64,000 nt of DNA. Source: Bradyrhizobium macuxiense (GTDB lineage: Bacteria; Pseudomonadota; Alphaproteobacteria; Rhizobiales; Xanthobacteraceae). The translations under genes were made by a program, and so were the position numbers. Below the pieces are notes generated by a model. The model worked only from the letters and a program-made list of their open reading frames with translations. It ran no database searches and was not told where the DNA came from. Shown here piece by piece: positions 51,423 through 59,968 of this stretch (position 1 is the first letter of the stretch; each line of letters begins with the position of its first letter). The stretch spans positions 1-64,000 of the forward strand of contig NZ_VITY01000013.1 in assembly GCF_007993935.1 (NCBI RefSeq), in the 5' to 3' direction.

Positions 51423-52208
51423 TCAAAGCCGGTTTCCGGCCGCCCGGACCGGCCGGGCGTCGGCGTGCGGCCGGATCGCACCCAATTCCGCGGCAATTTC
51501 GCCGCTCAGCACGTGCTCGAGCCGGGTCAGGGTCTGGGCGATCAGGGCGGCGTCGCAGACCAGATGGTCCCAGCGCAGCACCACATCGACGGTGTGGTCC
51601 GGCTTGATCACGCCATAGCTCAGCAGGAAGGGCCCCGGGCTCAGCGCGTGCAACTCGCTGGGGCCATAGGCCGCGACCGAGGTGACGCCGAAGCTGCCGC
51701 AGAAATTGGCGCGCTGCCGGCCGAAATTCAGCCCGATCGCCCAGGCGAGGCGGCGCAGCGGAAGCGGCAGGCGCGTCACACAGAGGGTTTTGCGGAACGA
51801 GGGGATCTCGTGCAGCGGCGCGGTCTTGGCGCGCCGGATCAGCGCATCGACATCGCTGAGCGCCATCTCGTCGGCGGCGCAGACGCGCTCGAACAGCACG
51901 CAGTCCTCACCCTTCTCGACGCGCGCAATGGCCACCATGCCGACGCTGCGCGGCAGCTCGTAGAGGCAGGGCCACGGCAATTTGACGTGCAGCGTGCGCA
52001 GGGTCGGCTCGGTCTTGGCGACCAGCGCGAATGCCTTGACGAAGATCGCGGCCCAGCCCGGTGCCTGCGCGGCGCGTGCGCGGGCCTCGACCACCGCACG
52101 AACGTTCAGCGAGCGCGTCAGGGAGACGAACGGCACGCCTGATGATGCGTACATCAGATCGGCGACGAGACGACGCGGCAATGAGATCCGACGAAACTTA
52201 CCGCGCAT
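51423..52208 (-). CDS. E2/chloramphenicol-acetyltransferase-like acyltransferase domain protein
   Basis: A 261-residue protein that resembles the catalytic domain of 2-oxoacid dehydrogenase E2 without lipoyl or subunit-binding domains. Visible are WAAIFVKAFALVAKTEPTLR, FGVTSVAAYGPSELHALSPG and a C-terminal motif WDHLVCDAAL that corresponds to the catalytic HxxxDG, with Ala in place of Gly. No E1 or E3 genes are nearby. It could be a free-standing acyltransferase or a structural relative. Function unproven. Confidence 0.68.
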   Translation of the reverse strand: MRGKFRRISLPRRLVADLMYASSGVPFVSLTRSLNVRAVVEARARAAQAPGWAAIFVKAFALVAKTEPTLRTLHVKLPWPCLYELPRSVGMVAIARVEKGEDCVLFERVCAADEMALSDVDALIRRAKTAPLHEIPSFRKTLCVTRLPLPLRRLAWAIGLNFGRQRANFCGSFGVTSVAAYGPSELHALSPGPFLLSYGVIKPDHTVDVVLRWDHLVCDAALIAQTLTRLEHVLSGEIAAELGAIRPHADARPVRAAGNRL

Positions 52209-52327
52209 CTGTCCGGTTCAAATCCCTGCAATCAGGCAAAACATCAAAGGCCCGGCGAACTCAAATTGTCGCTCGCCGCACCTGAAGCCAACATGAACCG
52301 ATTGGTCGGAAACCAATCGGTTCGGGT

Positions 52328-52724
52328 TCACGGCGCTGGTTTCGCCAAGGGCTCGCCGGCCTTGACCACGTAGACGCCGATCACCTTGAGCGGCTTGTCG
52401 CCGGAAGGCTTGGCATCGTGCACCGCCTTCCGGAATCTGGTAGGAATCGCCCGCCTTCAGCGTCAGCGGCGGCTTGCCGTCGATCACAAGCTCCAGCTCG
52501 CCTTCGAGCACATAACCGGTTTCGGCACCGGGATGGCTGTGACGCCCCGACGCACCCCCGGCCGGAACCTCGGCGATCGCGGTGACCGTGTTGTAGCCCG
52601 CCGGCAAATCGACCTTCTGCAGCGGCGTTCGCTTGATGCCGCTCTGCTGCGCCAAGGCAGCGCCAGCACCGACAAAGGCAGCGCCGGCGCCGGCAAACGC
52701 AATCACGGCGAGACCAAGCAGCAA
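52328..52724 (-). pseudogene. Cupin-domain protein, frameshifted
   Basis: The minus strand encodes a signal peptide (LLLGLAVIAFAGAG... ending ALAQQ) and a single cupin with RHSHPGAETGYVLEGELELV and KAGDSYQIPEG. After PEG, near 52420-52427, the reading frame shifts by the equivalent of one inserted or two missing bases. The other frame then continues VHDAKPSGDKPLKVIGVYV and ends KPAP at 52328, the expected end of such proteins. In the unshifted frame the protein runs into unrelated sequence. A TTG at 52724 after GGGAGG is the likely start. It is either a recent pseudogene or a sequencing error. Confidence 0.78.
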
Positions 52725-53000
52725 TTTGTAATTTCCTCCCAACCCGCGAAACTCTAGCAGCGCGGAATCGCGGCGAAAAGCGGGCGCTGTGTGACGTATG
52801 CTTTCGACATTGGGATTAGTCCGTTCATCCAATAACGCTGGCCGTCGTGGAATTATCCGCGGCCGAGCTTACAGAGGGCTGACAAGCCGTTCAGGAAATT
52901 GCAGCGCTTGGCGTTCAGCTGATCGCAGCGCGCGGAGTTGCGTTGCGGTTCCTCCGTGACATCACTGGAACTTGCTCGCCGGCGCGAGCACGCGTCACGC

Positions 53001-53777
53001 CTATCGCTTGATCCCGGCAAACGCAGCTGCAATGCCGCGCTGGAACAGCGACCAGTCGAAGCCGAGCGCAAGCGCGAGGTAACCGCGCTCGATCATCGCG
53101 TTGGCCTGCTCGGCGGTGCGCGCGACGCCGCCGATCGGCACGCCGCTCTTCATGATGCCTTCCTCGGCGCGCTGCATCAGTGCGACCACTTCGGGATCGT
53201 CGGGCAGCCCGCGCTTGTTGATCGAGGTGGCGAGATCGCCGGGGCCGATCACCGCGAGGTCGATGCCGGGCGTCGCCATGATCTCGTCGATCCGGTTGAC
53301 GGCATCGACGTGCTCGATCGTGATCATGCAGATCATGTCGTCGTCGGCGGTCGCCATGTAGTCGTTCATCGAGACGCCCCAGCGGAACGGCGCATGGAAC
53401 GGGCCCCACAGCCGGTCGCCGTTCGGCGGATAGCGCACGCTGCGCACCGCCTTCTCGGCGTCGCCGCGGTTGCAGATCATCGGGAAGTTGATGCCGAGCG
53501 CGCCGATGTCCATCGGCGCCTTGGCAAGGTGCGGCTCGTTCGCCGCGATCCGCACCATCGGCACGCATGGCGTCCCTGAGGTCGCCACGATCATCGCATG
53601 CGCGGTGCCGAGATCGATCGGGCCGTGCTCGAGGTCGACGATGATCCAGTCCAGCGACTGCGCCATGATCTGGACGGTCTGAATGCTCGGAATGGTCGCG
53701 ATCGCGCCGAAGGTCGGGCGCTTGTCGCGCCACTGCTTGCGCAGGCGGTTGAGCGGCGTCAGCGGTGCTGAGGTCAA
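53001..53777 (-). CDS. HpcH/HpaI-family aldolase
   Basis: A 258-residue class II pyruvate aldolase-type protein, if the TTG at 53777 is used (GGGAG seven bases upstream). It has RPTFGAIATIPSIQTVQIMA, the metal-site Glu/Asp region DWIIVDLEHGPIDLG, VPMVRIAANEPHL, MITIEHVDAVNRIDEI and DLAVIGPGDLA. The family cleaves 4-hydroxy-2-oxo acids to pyruvate or glyoxylate and an aldehyde. No aromatic-degradation genes are adjacent, so substrate is open. Upstream murI is on the same strand with a 60-bp gap. Confidence 0.88.
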   Translation of the reverse strand: MTSAPLTPLNRLRKQWRDKRPTFGAIATIPSIQTVQIMAQSLDWIIVDLEHGPIDLGTAHAMIVATSGTPCVPMVRIAANEPHLAKAPMDIGALGINFPMICNRGDAEKAVRSVRYPPNGDRLWGPFHAPFRWGVSMNDYMATADDDMICMITIEHVDAVNRIDEIMATPGIDLAVIGPGDLATSINKRGLPDDPEVVALMQRAEEGIMKSGVPIGGVARTAEQANAMIERGYLALALGFDWSLFQRGIAAAFAGIKR

Positions 53778-53837
53778 TGCGGTGCTCCCTCGGTGAGGCG
53801 AGGGCAAACTAGCAGCGCGCTGTGACGGCGGAAAGGA

Positions 53838-54635
53838 TCAGGCCGGGACGCGGCCGCCGAAGAACGGCGTCAGCGCCGCGGACAGCGCGTGCGGTCGCTT
53901 CGAGGTGAAGATCATCTCGGCGCCGGCCTCGTCGGTCTCGGTGCCTACCGGGCCGAGCAGGTCGGCGACGCGGCGGGCGATCGCCGGCGCCGGATCGATC
54001 CAGTCGACCGTCCAGGGCGCGAGCCGCCTCAGCCGTTCCAGCAGCAGCGGATAATGCGTGCAGGCCAGCACGACGGTATCGGTGCGGGCCGGGTCGCTCG
54101 CGCCATTGCCGACGAAGCAGGGCGCGAGCTCGGCCGCGATGTCCTCGTCGCGCACGCTCTGGCCGCTGAGGGCGGCTTCCGCCAGCGAGGCGAGCTCGCC
54201 GGAGCCGACCAGCGTCACCTCGCAGCCTTGCGCGAAATCCGAAATCAGCTTGCGGGTATATTCGCGCTTCACGGTGCCCCTGGTGCCGAGCACCGAGACG
54301 CGCCGGGTCTTCGACGAGGCGCAGGCCGGCTTGATCGCCGGCACCGTGCCGACGAAGGGCAAAGGATAGGCGTCGCGCAGATGCGACATGACCAGGGTGG
54401 ATGCCGTGTTGCAGGCGATCACGACCAGGTCGGGCGCGTGCGCCCGGATCAGCTCGCCGACCAGCGGCACCACGCGGGCGATGATCTCGTCCTCGGTGTG
54501 GTGGCCATAGGGGAAGAACGCATCGTCGGCGACATAGACAAAGTGCGCGTCGGGCCGGGCGCGGACGATCTCGCGCAGCACGGTGAGGCCGCCGAGGCCG
54601 GAATCGAACACAAGGATGGTCGGGGGAGTGGACAC
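53838..54635 (-). CDS. murI: Glutamate racemase
   Basis: A 265-residue cofactor-independent racemase making D-glutamate for peptidoglycan. The two catalytic cysteines are C75 in VIACNTAST and C192 in VLACTHYPLL; the start STPPTILVFDSGLGGLTVL is typical. I choose the GTG at 54635; the frame is open to 54830, where it overlaps the divergent cytochrome gene. Essential housekeeping function. Confidence 0.95.
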   Translation of the reverse strand: MSTPPTILVFDSGLGGLTVLREIVRARPDAHFVYVADDAFFPYGHHTEDEIIARVVPLVGELIRAHAPDLVVIACNTASTLVMSHLRDAYPLPFVGTVPAIKPACASSKTRRVSVLGTRGTVKREYTRKLISDFAQGCEVTLVGSGELASLAEAALSGQSVRDEDIAAELAPCFVGNGASDPARTDTVVLACTHYPLLLERLRRLAPWTVDWIDPAPAIARRVADLLGPVGTETDEAGAEMIFTSKRPHALSAALTPFFGGRVPA

Positions 54636-54808
54636 GGTGAAAAGTCTATCCGAAGCAGGGTTACCATTCAGTTGTCTTTGCCTGCCCGGCCTTTGGGGCC
54701 GACAAAAGGCAGTGAAGGCGGGAATTTCATATGGCCTTGACCGATCCCTGCAAGTATCACGGCAAACTATTGCCGCGACGTGCGAAATCCTGACGGGGCA
54801 GCTCCACC

Positions 54809-55372
54809 ATGATCCGCAATACCACCGCAAGCTGGGGTTCGCTCGCCCGGGCGTTCCACTGGGGGCTCGGCATCACCATCATCGGCATGCTGGCCTATGG
54901 CTGGTGGATGAACCACATCCCGGCGCGGGCGGACAAGTTCTTCTACCGGTCGATCCATGCCGACATCGGCTATCTGGTGCTGCTGCTCACGGTGCTCAGG
55001 CTGGTCTGGCGCGGGGTCAATCCGACGCCGACGCTGCCGGCCGACATGCCCAGCTGGCAAAGGATCGCCGCCCGGATCAACCACGGCGCGCTCTATGCGG
55101 TCACCATCCTGGTGGCGATGCTGGGCTGGGCGCATTCCGGGTCCCGCGCGCAGGACTATTCGAGCTTCTTCGGCCTGTTCCACGTGCCCCAGATCACCTC
55201 GCCGGACAAGGCGGCGGCGGATGCCTATGAAGGCCGTCACATCTTCTTCGCCTATGTGCTGCTGGCGCTGATCGTGCTGCATCTTGCCGCGGTCGCCTTC
55301 CATCATTTCGTCAAACGCGACCGCGTCGCCGCGCGGATGATCGGAGCGGGTGAGGCCGGCCCCGCCCGCTAG
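54809..55372 (+). CDS. Cytochrome b561
   Basis: A 187-residue inner-membrane di-heme protein with four helices and the expected histidines: H17 (AFHWGLG), H50 (SIHADIGY), H92 (NHGALYA) and H158 (VLHLAAVAFHH). It should move electrons from quinol or to superoxide at the periplasmic side, like CybB. Its start lies about 170 bp from the murI start on the opposite strand. No ribosome site stands out beyond GGGGCAG. Confidence 0.92.
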   Translation: MIRNTTASWGSLARAFHWGLGITIIGMLAYGWWMNHIPARADKFFYRSIHADIGYLVLLLTVLRLVWRGVNPTPTLPADMPSWQRIAARINHGALYAVTILVAMLGWAHSGSRAQDYSSFFGLFHVPQITSPDKAAADAYEGRHIFFAYVLLALIVLHLAAVAFHHFVKRDRVAARMIGAGEAGPAR

Positions 55373-55448
55373 CGCCGGTCGTGGCGTCGCGCCGGTGGCG
55401 GCGCTAGTCTGGCGGTGAAGCCGGGAGGGCCGAAGCGGCCGGGACCTC

Positions 55449-56477
55449 GTGGACGATCTTGCGCGAGACAATGCGAACTGGCGGATGCCGGACGAGGGCG
55501 CGCCGCATGCCGCGACCTGGATGGCGTTCGGCGCCAGCGCGGCGATCTGGGGCGGCAAGCTGCTTCCCGTCGCCAGGGAAAATCTCGCCGGCATCGCCAA
55601 GGCGATCGCCGCCTATGAACGCGTCAACATGCTGGTGCGCGAGGAGGACCGCGAGATTGCCGCGCGGCTGTGCGGCCCCTCGGTCAGCCTCGTCGTTCGA
55701 TCGATCGATGACGTGTGGATGCGCGACACCGGTCCGGTGTTTGTGCGGGACAGCACGGGGCAGCTTGGTGCCGTCGGTTTCAACTTCAACGGCTGGGGCA
55801 ACAAGCAACGCCACGCGCTTGATGCCGGGGTCGCAGAGCACGTGGCTCGTGCCGCGAATGCGACGTTCGTCAAGGCCGGACTGGTGCTGGAAGGCGGCGG
55901 GATCGAAGTCGACGGTGAGGGGACAGCGATCATCACCGAGAGCTGTGTGCTCAACCCCAATCGCAATCCGGGCGTGTCGAGGGACGCATGCGAGGCCGAG
56001 CTATCTTGCCTGCTCGGGCTCGATAAGATCATCTGGCTGCCCGGCATCGCCGGCAAGGACATCACCGACGGACATACCGATTTCTACGCACGGTTTGCCG
56101 GTCCCGGCGTCGTGGTGGCCGGCCTCGAACCGGATTCGTCGTCGTTCGATCACGCGGTGACGCGGCGGCACCTCGATCTCCTGCACGGCGCCGTTGATGC
56201 GAAGGGCCGGCGGTTGGATGTCGTGGTGTTGCAGGGCCCGTCGACGGTGCGTCCAAAGCACGGTACGAAGGACTTCGCTGCCGGATACATCAATTTCTAC
56301 GTCTGCAACGGCGCCGTGATCGCGCCCGAGTTTGGCGATGCGGCCGCGGACCGCAATGCGCGCGATGTCCTGCGGGAGCTGTTCGCGGACCGGGAAATCA
56401 TCCAGCTCAACATCGACGGCATCGCCGCCGGCGGTGGCGGCATTCATTGCACCACGCAACAGCAGCCGCGTCCGTGA
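55449..56477 (+). CDS. Agmatine deiminase (peptidyl-arginine-deiminase family)
   Basis: A 342-residue enzyme that hydrolyses agmatine to N-carbamoylputrescine and ammonia. Motifs are DVWMRDTGPVFV, GNKQRHALD near residue 117, LVLEGGGIEVDGEGT, DGHTDFYARF and the catalytic C334 in GGGGIHCTTQQQP. It begins with GTG at 55449. The nearby partner hydrolase aguB is absent; the amidohydrolase gene downstream is convergent and of a different family. The enzyme should be cytoplasmic. Confidence 0.92.
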   Translation: MDDLARDNANWRMPDEGAPHAATWMAFGASAAIWGGKLLPVARENLAGIAKAIAAYERVNMLVREEDREIAARLCGPSVSLVVRSIDDVWMRDTGPVFVRDSTGQLGAVGFNFNGWGNKQRHALDAGVAEHVARAANATFVKAGLVLEGGGIEVDGEGTAIITESCVLNPNRNPGVSRDACEAELSCLLGLDKIIWLPGIAGKDITDGHTDFYARFAGPGVVVAGLEPDSSSFDHAVTRRHLDLLHGAVDAKGRRLDVVVLQGPSTVRPKHGTKDFAAGYINFYVCNGAVIAPEFGDAAADRNARDVLRELFADREIIQLNIDGIAAGGGGIHCTTQQQPRP

Positions 56478-56544
56478 TGTGAATGGCCCGGGCGCGATGG
56501 ATCGCGGCCGGACCATTCGTCGTTCATCAATTGCGCAAGCGGTG

Positions 56545-57717
56545 CTAGCCCGCCGGCATCTGCTTCTCGACCAGGCGCACCCAGTAGGACGCGCCGTGGC
56601 CGAGGATGTTGTCGTTGAACTTGTAGGCCGGGTGGTGGCACATCGGGCCGTCGCCCATGCCGAGGAAGACGAACGCGCCGGGGCGCGCCTCCAGCATGAA
56701 CGCAAAATCCTCGGCGCCCATGACGGGCACCAGATTGTCGTTGACGCGGTCGGCGCCGACCACGTCGCGGGCGATCTCGGCGGCGATGCCGGCCTGATGC
56801 GCATGGTTCAGCGTCACCGGATACATGCGTCCATAATCCGTCTCGGCAGAGCCGCCATAGGCTTTGGCGATGTTGGAAGCGACCTCGCCGATCCGGCGCT
56901 CGACCAGGTCGCGCACCTCGGGATCGAGCGTACGCACGGTGCCGCCGAGCGTGACGGTTTCCGGGATCACGTTGAAGGCGCTGCCGGCTTCGAACATCGT
57001 GATCGAGATCACCGCCGACTTCAGCGGGTCGACATTGCGCGATACGATCGACTGCAGCGCATTGATGATCTGGGCTCCGATCAGCACGCTGTCGACCGCC
57101 TCGTGCGGGGCGGCGCCGGCGTGGCCGCCCTTGCCGCGCACGACGATCTTCAAGGTGTCCGACGAGGCCAGCATCGGGCCCGGCGTGGTCGCGAAGTAGC
57201 CCTCGGGCAGGCCGGGCATGTTGTGCAGGCCATAGACCTCCTGGATGCCCCACCGGGTCATCAGCCCGTCGTCGACCATCGCCTTGCCGCCGGCGCCGCC
57301 TTCCTCGGCGGGCTGGAAGATCACGACCGCGGTGCCATCGAAATTGCGGGTCTCGGTGAGGTATTTCGCGGCGCCCAGCAGCATCGCGGTATGGCCGTCA
57401 TGGCCGCAGGCGTGCATCTTGCCGGGGACCTTCGAGGCGTAGGGCACGTCGGCGGCCTCCACGATCGGCAGCGCGTCCATATCGGCGCGCAGCCCGATGG
57501 TCTTGCCCGAGCCGTTCTTGCGGCCGCGGATAACGCCGACCACGCCGGTGCGCCCGATCCCCGTCACCACCTCGTCGCAGCCGAACTCGCGCAGTCTGTC
57601 GGCGACGATGCCGGCGGTGCGGTGGACCTCGTAGAGCAGTTCGGGGTTCTCGTGGAAGTCATGGCGCCATGCGGCCATTTCATCCGAGAGGGCGGCAACG
57701 CGATTGACGATGGGCAT
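56545..57717 (-). CDS. M20-family amidohydrolase (hippurate hydrolase/aminoacylase type)
   Basis: A 390-residue di-zinc peptidase-family enzyme. It shows WRHDFHENPELLYEVHRTA, GLRADMDALPI, the metal block KMHACGHDGHTAML, the catalytic Glu in FQPAEEGGAGG, and VMGAEDFAFML near the end. Such enzymes hydrolyse N-acyl amino acids or auxin conjugates. It is convergent with the agmatine deiminase gene and lies downstream of purB on the same strand. Substrate unknown. Confidence 0.92.
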   Translation of the reverse strand: MPIVNRVAALSDEMAAWRHDFHENPELLYEVHRTAGIVADRLREFGCDEVVTGIGRTGVVGVIRGRKNGSGKTIGLRADMDALPIVEAADVPYASKVPGKMHACGHDGHTAMLLGAAKYLTETRNFDGTAVVIFQPAEEGGAGGKAMVDDGLMTRWGIQEVYGLHNMPGLPEGYFATTPGPMLASSDTLKIVVRGKGGHAGAAPHEAVDSVLIGAQIINALQSIVSRNVDPLKSAVISITMFEAGSAFNVIPETVTLGGTVRTLDPEVRDLVERRIGEVASNIAKAYGGSAETDYGRMYPVTLNHAHQAGIAAEIARDVVGADRVNDNLVPVMGAEDFAFMLEARPGAFVFLGMGDGPMCHHPAYKFNDNILGHGASYWVRLVEKQMPAG

Positions 57718-57802
57718 GGGGAGCGTCCGTTTCTTGTGATTGCGTAGGGCGGGTCAGCGTAGCGTAACCCGCCGCGATGTCACGTGGGAATGGCGGTCTC
57801 CC

Positions 57803-59110
57803 TCAGCTCTCCCCGAACACCCGCTTGAAGATCGTGTCGACGTGCTTGAGGTGATAGCCGAGGTCGAACTTCTCCTCGATCTCGGCATCGCTCATGTACT
57901 TCTTCACGTCGGGGTCGTTCTTCAGCAGCGTCTGGAAGTCGCCTTCGCCGCGCCACACCGGCATCGCGTTGCGCTGCACGAATTTGTAGGCGTCCTCGCG
58001 GCTGGCGCCCTTCTGGGTCAGCGCGATCAGCACGCGCTGCGAATGCACCAGGCCGCCGAGCCGGTCGAGATTCTTCTGCATGTTCTGCGGATAGACCAAG
58101 AGCTTCTCGATCAGGCCGGCGAGCCGGACCAGCGCGAAGTCGAGGGTGACGGTGGCATCGGGGCCCATCATGCGCTCGGCCGAGGAGTGCGAGATGTCGC
58201 GCTCATGCCACAGCGCGACGTTCTCCAGCGCCGGCGTCACATAGGCGCGCACCATGCGCGACAGGCCGGAGAGGTTTTCCGACAGCACCGGGTTGCGCTT
58301 GTGCGGCATCGCCGACGAGCCCTTCTGGCCCTCGGAGAAGAACTCCTCGGCTTCGAGCACCTCGGTGCGCTGCAGATGGCGCACCTCCACCGCGAGCCGT
58401 TCGACCGAAGCGGCAATCACGCCGAGCGTCGCAAAATACATCGCGTGGCGGTCGCGCGGGATCACCTGGGTCGAGACCGGCTCCGGCCGCAGGCCCATCG
58501 CTTTCGCAACGTGCTCTTCGACCCGCGGGTCGATCTGCGCGAAGGTGCCGACCGCGCCCGAAATCGCGCAGGTCGAAATCTCGTCGCGCGCGGCGACCAG
58601 GCGGGCGCGGGCGCGGGCGAACTCGGCATGGGCATAGGCGAGCTTGAGGCCGAAGGTGACCGGCTCGGCATGGATGCCGTGGGAACGGCCGATGGTCGGC
58701 GTCATCTTGTGCTCGAAGGCGCGGGTCTTCAGCGCCGCCAGCACCCGGTCGAGATCGGCGATCAGCAGGTCGGCGGCGCGCTTGAGCTGGACGTTGAGGC
58801 AGGTGTCGAGCACGTCGGAGGAGGTCATGCCCTGGTGCACGAAGCGCGCCTCGGGGCCGACGATCTCGGCGAGATGGGTCAGGAAGGCGATGACGTCGTG
58901 CTTGGTCTCGCGCTCGATCTCGTCGATCCGCGCGACGTCGAAGGTGGCATCCTTGCCCTTGGCCCAGATCGTCCTGGCGGCTTCCTTGGGGATCACGCCG
59001 AGCTCGGCCAGCGCGTCGGCGGCATGCGCCTCGATCTCGAACCAGATCTTGAAACGCGTCTGCGGCTCCCAGATGGAGGCCATTTCCGGGCGGGTATAAC
59101 GGGGGATCAT
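57803..59110 (-). CDS. purB: Adenylosuccinate lyase
   Basis: A 435-residue enzyme acting twice in purine synthesis: splitting SAICAR to AICAR and adenylosuccinate to AMP, with release of fumarate. The lyase signature GSSAMPHKRNP is clear, with MTSSDVLDTCLNVQL and GRSHGIHAEPVTFG (catalytic His). GGAG precedes the ATG at 59110. It is the last purine gene of the window and is well separated from purCSQ and purL. Confidence 0.97.
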   Translation of the reverse strand: MIPRYTRPEMASIWEPQTRFKIWFEIEAHAADALAELGVIPKEAARTIWAKGKDATFDVARIDEIERETKHDVIAFLTHLAEIVGPEARFVHQGMTSSDVLDTCLNVQLKRAADLLIADLDRVLAALKTRAFEHKMTPTIGRSHGIHAEPVTFGLKLAYAHAEFARARARLVAARDEISTCAISGAVGTFAQIDPRVEEHVAKAMGLRPEPVSTQVIPRDRHAMYFATLGVIAASVERLAVEVRHLQRTEVLEAEEFFSEGQKGSSAMPHKRNPVLSENLSGLSRMVRAYVTPALENVALWHERDISHSSAERMMGPDATVTLDFALVRLAGLIEKLLVYPQNMQKNLDRLGGLVHSQRVLIALTQKGASREDAYKFVQRNAMPVWRGEGDFQTLLKNDPDVKKYMSDAEIEEKFDLGYHLKHVDTIFKRVFGES

Positions 59111-59298
59111 CGAGAACTCCGAAGTGGGCCGGGCGGGGCGCAAAGGTGGCTCCCGGCCGAATTATTTTTTACGCCGTGCTTTAGCAAATTGGGGCCGACG
59201 AGGCCACCCATTCGGGGGATTTGGCGGGGAAAACCGGCCGAAATCGGCGGTCCGCGGCCCGTTGGCTCGCCCGGGCGGGCTACGAGGCTGGGACGGGC

Positions 59299-59967
59299 CT
59301 ACAGGTTCGCCAGGCCGCATTCGACGGCGAGGCGGACCAGTTGGGCGTCGGTCCGCATGCCGGTCTTGGCCTTGATCAGATAGTGGTAGTTCTGCACGGT
59401 CTTGGTGCTGAGGTTGAGGTTGGCGGCGATCTGCTCCTTGGTGCTGCCGGCCGCGAACTGCCGGAGGATCTCGATCTCCCGCTCGCCGAGCTGGTCGAGC
59501 GCGGATTTGGTCGGCACCAGGCTCTCCAGCGCGAGCACCCGCGCGACGTCGTCGCTCATCGCATGCTCGCCGCGCGCCACCGAGCGGATCGCCGCGATCA
59601 GCTCGGCCGGCTCGCTTCCCTTGGTGACGAAGCCGGAGGCGCCGGCGCCGAACGCCGCCTTCACCTGGGCGGCCTCGCTGTGCATGCTGAAGACCAGGAT
59701 GCGGGCGTCGGGATCGCGCGCGCGGATATTGCGGATCGCCTCCAGCCCGCTGGCGCCGGGCATCGAGATATCCATCACCACGACGTCGGGCCCGTGCGAC
59801 TTGAACGCGCGGTAGGCGTTGGCGGCGTTGTCGGCCTCGGCGACCACGCTGAAATCGTCCTGATGCTCGAGCACGCGCCGGTAGCCCTGGCGGACCACCG
59901 GATGGTCATCCACCAGCAGGATCGAGATTCCCCGAGTCTTCACGGCTGTCATCTTCGCGGTCGTCAT
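59299..59967 (-). CDS. NarL/LuxR-family response regulator
   Basis: A 222-residue regulator: receiver domain with the acidic pair in ILLVDDHPVVRQGY, the phosphorylated Asp in DVVVMDISMPGASG and the Lys in GFVTKGSEP, then a LuxR-type helix-turn-helix (LGEREIEILRQFAAGSTKEQIA, with NLSTKTVQNY). The ATG at 59967 is one base after the stop of the kinase gene, so both are co-translated; Met6 at 59952 is an alternative. Targets are unknown, but the divergent channel operon is a good candidate. Confidence 0.93.
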   Translation of the reverse strand: MTTAKMTAVKTRGISILLVDDHPVVRQGYRRVLEHQDDFSVVAEADNAANAYRAFKSHGPDVVVMDISMPGASGLEAIRNIRARDPDARILVFSMHSEAAQVKAAFGAGASGFVTKGSEPAELIAAIRSVARGEHAMSDDVARVLALESLVPTKSALDQLGEREIEILRQFAAGSTKEQIAANLNLSTKTVQNYHYLIKAKTGMRTDAQLVRLAVECGLANL

Positions 59968-59968
59968 C

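Noticed and set aside
52205..52230. GGTTCAAATCC resembling a tRNA T-loop
   Set aside because: There is no acceptor stem, D-arm or anticodon arm around it; the upstream bases belong to the start of the acyltransferase-like gene.
57740..59383. Open frame of 547 codons on the plus strand
   Set aside because: It is antisense to purB along almost its entire length.
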